Below are positions 10,296 to 18,236 of a stretch of DNA of 64,000 nt, piece by piece. The position numbers and the translations under genes are program-made. Within the stretch, counting starts at the first letter, position 1, and the number at the start of each line of letters is the position of its first letter. Source of the DNA: Archangiaceae bacterium (GTDB taxonomy: Bacteria > Myxococcota > Myxococcia > Myxococcales > Myxococcaceae); contig JAACJQ010000091.1 in NCBI GenBank assembly GCA_016879935.1, positions 1-64,000 of the forward strand. The letters run 5' to 3'. Under the pieces are notes generated by a model that was given only the letters and a program-made list of their open reading frames with translations, ran no database searches and was not told where the DNA came from.

Positions 10296-11783
10296 ATGCG
10301 CATCTCGTCGTTCATCGTGCTGCTCGGGGCGGCGACTGCGTGTGAGCAGGCGGCCCCGCTTCCCGCGACACCACCGCAGGCGCCACCGCCTCCACCGCCA
10401 GTGGCTGCCGTCGTCGACGCAGGTGCCACGGTCGCTGCCGCGGTGCTCGTCGAACCAGCCGACGGAGCCCTCACGCAGGGGCTGCCCGACGACCCGACGT
10501 TCAACCCCGACGACCTGCGCGACGCCGCGCTCCAGGGCTTGCTGCTGCGAGACCCCGACCGCGCGATTCGTTCGCTCGAGCAGGCCCCCACCCCGAGCGG
10601 GTTTCAGGTGGCGGTGCTGGCCGCGCTCGCCGTGCGTCGCCACATCGAAGGGCCACCGACGCAGGTGAAAGAGACGCCGATTCCCTCCATTCCGGCGTCG
10701 GGCACGCTCGCCTCGGCAGAGGGGCCTGCGTTCGTCGGCGTGCAGCAGCTCGAGGTGCGCAGCGCGCCGGGCAAGGGAAAGGTGCTCGCCACGTTGCCCA
10801 CCGGCACGCCCGTCACCATCGAGAAGCTGCTCGCCCCCAACGCCACCATCAGCGCCCAGCTCGCGACACGGGTCGACTTCGGCCCCGAAGGCGACGAGCC
10901 GACGAACGTGGTGATGACGAAGGTGACGGGCGTGGTGCCGCTCGACACCCTGGTGACGAGCCGGCCCGACGCGAAGGCGCTGGCCATCGAGGCGACCAAC
11001 CAGACCGACAGCGACGAAGGAAACGACCGCGCGCTCGTGCTGTGGCACCGCGCGTTCCAGCTCGGGCCCACCGAGGCGCTGAGGGCCGAGATGCTCAAGG
11101 CGGCGTGGAAGGCGCGCCGGCCTTCGTGGGTCGCGTCGACGGCGCTCGAGCCCATCTGGGCGGCTCCCAAATCGCTGCGCGTCGCGTGGGCATGCAAAGG
11201 CTCGCTCGCGAAGGCGAAGTGGGTCGCGCCTTCGGCCAAACCGCCCGCCGACGTGTGCCTCACCGGCGTCGACCTTCGCGCGGCCTGTGGCGGCGACGTG
11301 CCGCCTGCCATCACCAAGCGGCGCGAGCTGCTCGCCGGGCTGTCGCTCTCCGAGCCCGCTCCGGTGGCCGAGGTCGTCATCGACGGGGCTCGCGCGAGAA
11401 GGCTCTGGGCGGTGTCGTTGCCCATCAAGCCCACCAACGAGTGCGACCTCGAGGTCGAGGAGCACAAGCTCGACATTTTCGGAGCGGTCGTTCGTCGACT
11501 GCCGCTGCCCCTCGGCACCACGTCGATGGTCGTCTCGTACCCGGTCGTGGGGTGGCACGGCGTCGAGCACGCCGTCGTCGGCGCGCAGAGCGAGACCAAG
11601 GCGCGCGACTGGCTGCGCTCGCGAAGCCGCAGCAAGTGGACGTACGACGCCAGGGGAGAGCCGGCGCCATCGTTGAGCGTGGGAGACACCAGCTTCCGCC
11701 TCGAGCGTGACGTCGCCAGCGCTTCCGTCGGGCGCCTGCCGCTGATGAACTGCGACGTCTGTGGTGGTGGCGAGTTCAGGTAG
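10296..11783 (+). CDS. Putative lipoprotein with an SH3-like segment
   Basis: The 495-residue product starts MRISSFIVLLGAATACE, with a lipobox Cys at about residue 16, followed by a Pro-rich stretch typical of an envelope tether. A GGAGGGG element precedes the ATG at 10296. Around residues 145-235 lies a segment resembling a bacterial SH3 domain (VRSAPGKGKVLATLPTGTPVTI). The remaining C-terminal ~250 residues are not recognised and contain several Cys (for example near CDLEVEE and in the end motif CDVCGGGEF). SH3b domains often bind peptidoglycan or mediate protein contacts. It starts 86 bases from the divergent antiporter gene. The function is unknown. Confidence 0.75.
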   Translation: MRISSFIVLLGAATACEQAAPLPATPPQAPPPPPPVAAVVDAGATVAAAVLVEPADGALTQGLPDDPTFNPDDLRDAALQGLLLRDPDRAIRSLEQAPTPSGFQVAVLAALAVRRHIEGPPTQVKETPIPSIPASGTLASAEGPAFVGVQQLEVRSAPGKGKVLATLPTGTPVTIEKLLAPNATISAQLATRVDFGPEGDEPTNVVMTKVTGVVPLDTLVTSRPDAKALAIEATNQTDSDEGNDRALVLWHRAFQLGPTEALRAEMLKAAWKARRPSWVASTALEPIWAAPKSLRVAWACKGSLAKAKWVAPSAKPPADVCLTGVDLRAACGGDVPPAITKRRELLAGLSLSEPAPVAEVVIDGARARRLWAVSLPIKPTNECDLEVEEHKLDIFGAVVRRLPLPLGTTSMVVSYPVVGWHGVEHAVVGAQSETKARDWLRSRSRSKWTYDARGEPAPSLSVGDTSFRLERDVASASVGRLPLMNCDVCGGGEFR

Positions 11784-11801
11784 TCGGCAAGGAGACGAAC
11801 C

Positions 11802-12518
11802 GTGGCTCAATGGCAAGTGGCGTACGACGGCGACGTGGCCATCGTGTCGATGGACGACGGCAAGGCCAACGCGGTGCTCGCGCCCGAGTTCGCGAGCCTC
11901 GAGGCCGCGCTCGACGAGGTCGTCGCCTCGCGCGCGCTCTCGGCGGTGCTCACCGGCCGGCCCGGTTACCTGAGCGCCGGTCTCAACCTCAAGCAGCTGC
12001 CAGCCCTGTCGATGGAAGAGAAGAAGGACGTCGTGCGGGCCATGGGCAGCGCGGTGCTCAAGCTCTTCCTGTTGCCCAAGCCCGTCGTCTGCGCCGTCTC
12101 GGGTCACGCGCTCGGCGCCGGAGCCATGTTCGCCCTCGCGTGCGACCTGCGTGTCTTCGCCGAAGGCCCGTTTCGGTTCGGGCTCAACGAGGTACCGGCC
12201 GGGCTGTTCGTGCCGTCGTTCGCCGTCGAGCTGGCCCGCGCCGTCGTCTCGGCCTCACGCCTCACCGAGCTCGTCGTGCACGGCCGCGTGCTCACGCCCC
12301 ACGAAGCGCTGAGCATGCACGTCGCCGAGACGCTGCACGCGCCGGAGTCGTTGATGGCCGCGGCGCTGATGCACGCCAGACACCTCGCCTCCTTCTCGGG
12401 CGCCGGCTACGCGCTCACCAAACGCCTCGTGCGCGGCGCCGGAGCCGACACCGCCCGCGCCTCACTGCCCGGCGAGCTCGACGAGCTGGCCCGCATGATG
12501 GACGGCCGCAACCCCTGA
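11802..12518 (+). CDS. Enoyl-CoA hydratase/isomerase family (crotonase) protein
   Basis: The 238-residue protein begins at GTG 11802 with AAGGAG about 10 bases upstream. It has the crotonase fold signatures: a first oxyanion-hole segment LSAGLNLKQ, the second oxyanion segment VSGHALGAGAMFALACD, and NEVPAGL with the conserved Glu region. Crotonases handle acyl-CoA thioesters (hydration, isomerisation, hydrolysis, dehalogenation). The position equivalent to the first catalytic Glu of enoyl-CoA hydratase is Ala/Met-like here, so hydratase activity is doubtful. No CoA-ligase, thiolase or dehydrogenase gene sits alongside. The family is sure; the substrate is unknown. Confidence 0.85.
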   Translation: MAQWQVAYDGDVAIVSMDDGKANAVLAPEFASLEAALDEVVASRALSAVLTGRPGYLSAGLNLKQLPALSMEEKKDVVRAMGSAVLKLFLLPKPVVCAVSGHALGAGAMFALACDLRVFAEGPFRFGLNEVPAGLFVPSFAVELARAVVSASRLTELVVHGRVLTPHEALSMHVAETLHAPESLMAAALMHARHLASFSGAGYALTKRLVRGAGADTARASLPGELDELARMMDGRNP

Positions 12519-12543
12519 CGCTGATCACGGGCGTTCTCGACAC

Positions 12544-12570
12544 GTCACGAGCCCGTCACGGAACTGTCAC
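12544..12570 (+). promoter_or_regulatory. Pho-box-like triple direct repeat (GTCAC at 11-bp spacing)
   Basis: GTCAC occurs at 12544-12548, 12555-12559 and 12566-12570, exactly 11 bp apart. In the last copy the context reads CTGTCAC. The E. coli-type Pho box consists of CTGTCAT-like direct repeats spaced 11 bp, bound by PhoB. The site lies 36 bp upstream of the DUF47-Pit start, where PhoB activation of phosphate uptake would be expected. It is sequence-supported but unproven. Confidence 0.6.
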
Positions 12571-12605
12571 TCCAGCGCACCGGTGCCCGTGGTGAACAGC
12601 CGCGC

Positions 12606-13241
12606 ATGGCACTCCAGGCGATGATCCGGTGGCTGCTCCCGCGCGAAGACCACTACTACGACATGCTCGAAGAGCTGGGCCGGCTCGGGTACGAGGCGGC
12701 GCAGGCGCTGGCAGCGTTCGAGACGACGCCCGCCGACAAGGTGCGCGAGTCGGTGCAGGCCATCGAGCACAAAGCCGACGACGTCGTGCGCCGCATGGAA
12801 GACGCGCTCGCCCGCACCTTCGTCACGCCCCTCGACCGCGAAGACCTGCACCGGCTGACGAGCGAGCTCGACGACATCATCGACCTCGCGAACCTCACGG
12901 CGCGCAGTTACGGCCTGTACAACATCGAGAAGCCCACGCCGGCGATGATCGAGCTGTCGAAGAAGCTCATCACCTGCACGGCGATGATTCGCGACACGGT
13001 GCCGCACCTGCGCACGCACAAGTTCACCGAGCTCATCGACGGTGGGCGCAAGGTGCGTGAGCTCGAGAAAGAGGGCGACACCATCTACCGCACCGCCATC
13101 AGCGAGCTCTTCAAGGCGCCGTCCATCGACTTCCGCGATCTGCTCAAGCAGAAGGAAGCGCTCGACCACCTCGAGAACGCCGTCGACCACTGCGACAACG
13201 TGGCCGACCTTCTCGCGAACATGGCCGTGAAGCATGGTTAG
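12606..13241 (+). CDS. DUF47/PhoU-like accessory protein of the Pit phosphate transporter
   Basis: The 211-residue protein is almost entirely helical and shows the DUF47 pattern: AFETTPADKVRESVQAIEHKADD near the start and DREDLHRLTSELDDIIDL in the middle, with clustered acidic residues expected to bind metal as in PhoU. DUF47 proteins are usually encoded directly upstream of pit and are thought to regulate or stabilise the transporter. The gene overlaps the transporter by 8 bases, so the two should be translated in a coupled way. The upstream Pho-box-like repeat suggests control by phosphate level. Confidence 0.9.
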   Translation: MALQAMIRWLLPREDHYYDMLEELGRLGYEAAQALAAFETTPADKVRESVQAIEHKADDVVRRMEDALARTFVTPLDREDLHRLTSELDDIIDLANLTARSYGLYNIEKPTPAMIELSKKLITCTAMIRDTVPHLRTHKFTELIDGGRKVRELEKEGDTIYRTAISELFKAPSIDFRDLLKQKEALDHLENAVDHCDNVADLLANMAVKHG

Positions 13242-14487
13242 CCTGCTGATCGCGGTGGTCGTGATGGCCATCGTGTTCGACTACATCAACGGCTTTCACG
13301 ACGCGGCGAACGCCATCGCGACGGTGGTGTCGACCGGCGTGCTGCCGATTCGCACCGCGGTGTTGCTCGCGGCCGCGCTCAACTTCGTCGGCGCCATGGC
13401 CGGCACGGCCGTCGCCAAGACCATCGCCTCGGGCTTCGCCGACCCCGCGCAGGTGACCCAGGGCGTGGTGCTGGCAGCGCTCATCGGCGCCAGCATCTGG
13501 AACCTCATCACCTGGTGGTTCGGCATTCCCTCGTCGTCGTCGCACGCCCTCGTCGGTGGCCTCGCCGGAGCCGTCGTCGCGCATGCAGGCCTCGGCGCCT
13601 TCAAGTGGGCGGCGCTCGGCCAGAAGGTGCTGGTGCCGTTGGTGGCCTCGCCCTCCATCGGGTTCGTGATGGCCTTCTTCGTCATGGTGGGCCTCGTGTG
13701 GCTCGCGCGCGGGCACCTGCCGGCGCTGGGCAAGGTGTTCGCGGTGCTCGTGTGGGCCGGCCTCGTCGCGCTCACCGCGTCGCAGTGGTGGGCGGGCCGC
13801 ACGCACGCCTTCGAGGAGGCTGCGAAGAAGGGCGTCGACACCTCGACGCTCGAGCTCGAGTACGGGGCGCTGCTGGGGCTGCTCGTCGTCACCGCCATCG
13901 CCGCGCTCTTCGTCGGTCGAAGGCTCTACGGCGCGGCGCCGCAGGTCGTCGCCAAACTCGCCCGGCGCATGCAGCTCGTCTCGGCCGGGTTGATGGCGTT
14001 CTCGCACGGCTCCAACGACGCGCAGAAGTCGATGGGCATCATCACGCTCGCGCTCCTGTCGTTCGCGGCCGCGCATCAGGGCGCGCTCCCGGAGTGGATG
14101 CCGGAGTGGCTGCTGCCGAAGGGTGACTCGGTGCCGACGTGGGTCATCGTCGTCTGCGCCGGCGCCATCGCCGCGGGCACCGCCGCCGGTGGCACGCGTA
14201 TCATCAAGACGATGGGCACGAAGATCATTCGCATTACGCCGCTGCAGGGGTTCGCGGCCGAGACCGCCGGAGCGCTCACCATTCTCGGGGCCTCGCGCCT
14301 CGGCATTCCCGTCTCCACGACGCACGTCATCAACGCCTGCATCATGGGCGTCGGCGCCTCGAAGCGGCTCTCGGCGGTGCGGTGGGGCGTCGCCACCAAC
14401 ATTCTCGTGGCGTGGGTCGTCACCCTGCCCTTCAGCGCCGGCCTCGCCTGGCTGTCGATGAAGGCCATCGCGCTGCTCGGTGGCTGA
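13234..14487 (+). CDS. pit: Inorganic phosphate transporter, PiT (PHO-4) family
   Basis: The 417-residue protein has about ten hydrophobic segments. Its duplicated signature occurs as FDYINGFHDAANAIATVV near the N terminus and SHGSNDAQKSMGI in the second half, the GANDVANA-type motifs of the PiT family. It should import metal-phosphate or phosphate with H+ or Na+. A central hydrophilic region of about 40 residues splits the two halves, as in other PiT proteins. It overlaps the DUF47 gene and shares its putative phosphate-responsive promoter. The symbol is a family name; orthology to a particular pit gene is not claimed. Confidence 0.93.
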   Translation: MVSLLIAVVVMAIVFDYINGFHDAANAIATVVSTGVLPIRTAVLLAAALNFVGAMAGTAVAKTIASGFADPAQVTQGVVLAALIGASIWNLITWWFGIPSSSSHALVGGLAGAVVAHAGLGAFKWAALGQKVLVPLVASPSIGFVMAFFVMVGLVWLARGHLPALGKVFAVLVWAGLVALTASQWWAGRTHAFEEAAKKGVDTSTLELEYGALLGLLVVTAIAALFVGRRLYGAAPQVVAKLARRMQLVSAGLMAFSHGSNDAQKSMGIITLALLSFAAAHQGALPEWMPEWLLPKGDSVPTWVIVVCAGAIAAGTAAGGTRIIKTMGTKIIRITPLQGFAAETAGALTILGASRLGIPVSTTHVINACIMGVGASKRLSAVRWGVATNILVAWVVTLPFSAGLAWLSMKAIALLGG

Positions 14488-14599
14488 AGAAACGTGAAGG
14501 CGGCTCTGGTCTGACCTTGCCGCTTGCGCCCGGAATCGGGCGATGCGCATTCTCCGCGCGCGCGCGGGCTTTGGCCGAACCCGCTCTTCGAGGTCTCCC

Positions 14600-15925
14600 A
14601 TGAAGTCCGCTCTTCGCGTCGCTGCGTTCGCGCTCGTCGCTTCGTCCTGTTTCTCGCCCGTCGGCGAAGCCCAGTGCTCGACCGACGCCGACTGTACCAA
14701 CGGCACCACCTGCATCGACTTCCGCTGTCGTGGGCCTGAAGGCTCGGCCGGTGGCAGCGCGGGAGGTGGCGCGGCTTCGGCGGGTGGCGTGGCCACTGCT
14801 GGTGGTGATGCGGGAGGCGCCGCGGTCGGAGGAGGCGCCAGCGTCGGCGGCGGCACGGCGGGCGGCGGCGTGATGGTGGCTGGTGGCGCAGCGGGCGGCG
14901 GCATGGCGACGTGCGGTTGCCGCAGCGGCGCGACCGGCCAGTGCCAGCCCGGAGACTCTCCGCTCGCGTGTGGCTCGAGCGGCGGCACGTGCACCCGCTG
15001 TGGCAACGGCGAGCAGTGCGTGAACGGCAGCTGCGTGATGGCGGCGTGTGGCCCCGGCACCTGCTCGGGCTGCTGCGCTCGTGGCTTCTGCGTCGCGCCG
15101 TCGATGCAGAGCACCGTCACCTGCGGCTCGGCTGGCGGCATGTGCACCCAGTGCGCGCGCGGCCAGGACTGCATCAACGGCACCTGCCAGCAGGCGATGG
15201 GCTGCAGCGCGATGACGTGTGCGTCGGGTTGCTGCATTCCCGGTGCGAACCGCTGCCTGCCGCCGAACCAGCAGAACCGCTTCACCTGCGGCACCGGCGG
15301 CGCCCAGTGCGCGATGTGCCCGGGCGGCAACGGTGCGCAGTGCAACAACGGCGTCTGCGTCGGCACCACGACGGACGCGGGTATGCCCAACGGCTGCGAC
15401 GCGGTCTCGTGCGCCAACGGCTGCTGTGCCTTCGGCCGCTGCCTGCCCACCTCGATGCAGAGCAACTTCACCTGCGGCATCGCGGGCAACATGTGCTCGC
15501 AGTGCAACGGCGGCACCTCGTGTCAGTCGGGCGTGTGCACGCCGAACACGACGGCCGACGGCGGCATGGTGCAGGTGATGCCCACGGGCAGCGCGTGCAC
15601 CGCGATGACGACGTGCGAGGGCCTCTGCCTCGAGGCGACGCAGTTCGGTCAGTCGACGGGCTACCCGGGCGGCTACTGCACCGCCAACTGTGGCAACGGC
15701 ACGGCCTGCACGAGCGGCATCTGCGTGACAGAGTCGGTGTTCGGCCAGCCCGTCAGCAACTGCCGCGCGACCTGCACGGGCTCGGGCCAGGGCAGCTGCC
15801 GCACCGGCTACGTCTGCGTGCCCTCTCCGGCGTCGACCGCCAGCTACTGCCGGCCCAACTGCAACAACGGCGGCCTGGCGATGTGCACCAGCGGGCAGTG
15901 CCAGCCCAACGGCTTCTGCATGTGA
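14600..15925 (+). CDS. Cys-rich lipoprotein with Gly/Ala-rich linker and repeated Cys modules
   Basis: The 441-residue protein begins MKSALRVAAFALVASSCFS, a lipoprotein-type signal with Cys at about residue 17. An upstream in-frame ATG at 14543 would only add an Arg-rich prefix without a signal. Residues about 45-110 are a Gly/Ala/Ser-rich linker. The rest is built of three or four similar Cys-rich modules of about 55-60 residues with CxxC, CC and C-N-G-x-C patterns (for example CSGCCARGFC and CQSGVC). Such proteins are typical of myxobacterial surfaces; ligands and function are unknown. The gene converges with xdhB, whose stop lies 2 bases from this one. Confidence 0.8.
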   Translation: MKSALRVAAFALVASSCFSPVGEAQCSTDADCTNGTTCIDFRCRGPEGSAGGSAGGGAASAGGVATAGGDAGGAAVGGGASVGGGTAGGGVMVAGGAAGGGMATCGCRSGATGQCQPGDSPLACGSSGGTCTRCGNGEQCVNGSCVMAACGPGTCSGCCARGFCVAPSMQSTVTCGSAGGMCTQCARGQDCINGTCQQAMGCSAMTCASGCCIPGANRCLPPNQQNRFTCGTGGAQCAMCPGGNGAQCNNGVCVGTTTDAGMPNGCDAVSCANGCCAFGRCLPTSMQSNFTCGIAGNMCSQCNGGTSCQSGVCTPNTTADGGMVQVMPTGSACTAMTTCEGLCLEATQFGQSTGYPGGYCTANCGNGTACTSGICVTESVFGQPVSNCRATCTGSGQGSCRTGYVCVPSPASTASYCRPNCNNGGLAMCTSGQCQPNGFCM

Positions 15926-15926
15926 G

Positions 15927-18236
15927 TCAGCGCTTCTTCGCTGCTTCGACGGCGAAGAGCACTGCCTCGGGGGTGCAGGGCATCGCGAGCGACACCTCGC
16001 GCCCCTTCACGCCGAACGCCGACACCGCGTGACGAAGCGCGGCCACCGTCGACAACGCGAGCATGAGGGGCGGCTCTCCCACGGCCTTCGAGCCGTGAAT
16101 CGTCGCGTCCTGCGCGGCGTTGGCGAGCAGGTTCACGCGGAAGTCGACGGGCGCGTCGCCGAAGGCCGGCACCTTGTACGTGTCGGGCGAGTGCGTGCGC
16201 AGGAAGCCCTTCTCGTCGAAGCGCACCTCTTCACAGGTGAGCCAGCCCCAGCCCTGCACGAAGCCACCTTCGACCTGCCCTTTGTCGATGGAGGGAACGA
16301 GTGACGCGCCCACGTCATGGAGAATGTCGACGCGCTTGAGCCGGTGCTCTCCTGTCAGCCCGCTCACCTCGACCTCGCTCACCGCCGCGCCGTACGCGAA
16401 GTAGTGAAACGGCTTGCCGCGGCCGGTGGCCTTGTCGAAGTGAATGTCGGGCGTTCGGTAGAAGCCGGTCGCCGAGAGGGAGATGCGCTCGAGGTACGCC
16501 TCCTGCGTCACCTTCTCGAACGCGACGAAGCGCTCGGGCTGCGTGCGCGGGAAGACGCGGCCCGCAGCGAAGACGACGTGCTCAGGAGGAATCGAGAGGA
16601 GCCGCGCCGCGACGGGCCGCAGACGTTCGCGCACCGTCTCGGCCGCCTGCTTCACCGCGAAGCCGTTCAGGTCGGAGCCGCTCGAGGCCGCCGTCGCCGA
16701 CGTGTTCGGCACCTTGTCGGTGGCCGTCGTCATCACACGAACGTTCTCGGCCGCGATGCCCAGCTCGTGCGCGCACACGGCCATCATCTTCGTGTGCAGG
16801 CCCTGGCCCATCTCGGTGCCGCCGTGGCTCAACTGCGCCGTGCCATCGGCGTAGACGACGAGCAGCGCGCCGGCCTGGTTCAGGAACGACGTCGTGAAGC
16901 TGATGCCGAACTTCACCGGGGTGATGGCGATGCCGCGCTTGGCGTGTTTGTGGCTCGCGTTGAAGGCCTCGACCTCGGCTTTGCGCTTCGTGTACTCGCT
17001 CGACTGGAGCAGCTCGTCGAACACGCGGCCCAGCCTCGAGTCCTTCACCTCCTGCCAGTAGGGCGTGAGGTTTCGCGGCGCGGCGCCGTAGAAGTTCTTG
17101 CGACGCACCTCGGCCGGCTCGAGGCCCAGCCGCTCGGCGACGCGCGACATGATGTCTTCGATGACGGCCATGCCCTGCGGGCCACCGAACCCTCGAAAGG
17201 CGGTGTTCGACGGCAGGGTCGTCTTCGCGACGTGCCCCGTCACCGTCACGTCGGGAATGAAGTAGCCGTTGTCGATGTGGAAGAGCGCGCGGTCGAGAAT
17301 CGCGCGCGAGAGGTCGTTGCTGAAGCCGCCGTCGGCGAAGAGCTCGGCCTCGAGCGCGAGCAGCTGGCCGTCGGTGGTGAAGCCGACGTCGAAGCGCGTG
17401 AAGAACGGGTGGCGCTTGCCGGTCCACATCATGTCCTGGTCGCGGTTCAGCCAGACCTTGACGGGCCGCTGCAGGCGATGCGCAGCGAGCGCGGCCATCG
17501 CAGCGAAAGGCACGGCCTGGGTCTCTTTGCCGCCGAAGCCTCCGCCCATGCGCGGCACCTCGACGACGATCTGCTGCCGGCCCCACCCGAGCACGTGCGC
17601 GACGAGGGTCTGCACTTCGCTCGGGTGCTGCGTCGACGAGATGAGCTTCAGCGCCGGCCCCTCGTCGGGGATGGCGAGCGTGCACTGCGTCTCGAGATAG
17701 AAATGGTCCTGCCCGCCGGTGCGCACCTCGCCCTGGAAGCGCACGGGCGCCTTCGCCAGCGCCGCCTTCGAGTCGCCACGCGTGAGGCGATGGTCTTTCG
17801 AGAGGAAGCTGTTCTTCGCGATGGCGTCTTCGATGGTGACGATGGGCGCGAGCGGCTCGATGTCGAGCTTCACCGCAGCGACACCGGCGCGGCAGGCGGC
17901 GTACGACTCTCCGACGACGACGGCGATCGACTGACCGAGGAACCGCACCGTGTCGTGCGCGAACAGCTCTTCGTCGTGAATGACGGGCCCGACGTCGTTG
18001 ATGCCGGGAATGTCTTTCGCCGAGAAGACCGCGACGACGCCAGGCACCTTCAGCGCGGCGCTCACGTCGAGGCTACGCAACTTTCCGTGCGCGACCGGAG
18101 ACGTGACGACCTGCGCGACGAGCATTCCCGCCGGCGCGGGGAAGTCGTCGATGTACTTCGCCTCGCCGCTCGTGTGCCGCAGCCCCGATTCGTGGGCGAG
18201 CGACTGGTGCAGCGGAGACCGGGACGCATCAGCCAT
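15927..18236 (-). CDS. xdhB: Xanthine dehydrogenase, molybdopterin-binding subunit
   Basis: The 769-residue protein has the molybdenum-binding domains of xanthine dehydrogenase. Visible hallmarks are RMGGGFGGKETQ, FRGFGGPQGM, the molybdopterin segment EMGQGLHTKMM, and AVGEPPLMLALS near the C terminus, whose Glu corresponds to the catalytic glutamate of the family. It oxidises hypoxanthine and xanthine to urate together with the FeS/FAD subunit encoded upstream. Length and motifs point to xanthine dehydrogenase rather than CO dehydrogenase. The start overlaps the xdhA end by 8 bases. No xdhC-type maturation gene is in the window. Confidence 0.92.
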   Translation of the reverse strand: MADASRSPLHQSLAHESGLRHTSGEAKYIDDFPAPAGMLVAQVVTSPVAHGKLRSLDVSAALKVPGVVAVFSAKDIPGINDVGPVIHDEELFAHDTVRFLGQSIAVVVGESYAACRAGVAAVKLDIEPLAPIVTIEDAIAKNSFLSKDHRLTRGDSKAALAKAPVRFQGEVRTGGQDHFYLETQCTLAIPDEGPALKLISSTQHPSEVQTLVAHVLGWGRQQIVVEVPRMGGGFGGKETQAVPFAAMAALAAHRLQRPVKVWLNRDQDMMWTGKRHPFFTRFDVGFTTDGQLLALEAELFADGGFSNDLSRAILDRALFHIDNGYFIPDVTVTGHVAKTTLPSNTAFRGFGGPQGMAVIEDIMSRVAERLGLEPAEVRRKNFYGAAPRNLTPYWQEVKDSRLGRVFDELLQSSEYTKRKAEVEAFNASHKHAKRGIAITPVKFGISFTTSFLNQAGALLVVYADGTAQLSHGGTEMGQGLHTKMMAVCAHELGIAAENVRVMTTATDKVPNTSATAASSGSDLNGFAVKQAAETVRERLRPVAARLLSIPPEHVVFAAGRVFPRTQPERFVAFEKVTQEAYLERISLSATGFYRTPDIHFDKATGRGKPFHYFAYGAAVSEVEVSGLTGEHRLKRVDILHDVGASLVPSIDKGQVEGGFVQGWGWLTCEEVRFDEKGFLRTHSPDTYKVPAFGDAPVDFRVNLLANAAQDATIHGSKAVGEPPLMLALSTVAALRHAVSAFGVKGREVSLAMPCTPEAVLFAVEAAKKR

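Noticed and set aside
14527-14542. Hairpin CGCCCG-GAAT-CGGGCG as a terminator after pit
   Set aside because: Only a 6-bp stem without a T-run; such symmetry is expected by chance in GC-rich DNA.
13144-15516. 790-residue minus-strand frame over the pit and Cys-rich lipoprotein genes
   Set aside because: Pro/His/Arg-rich shadow of well-supported plus-strand genes with no domain signature.
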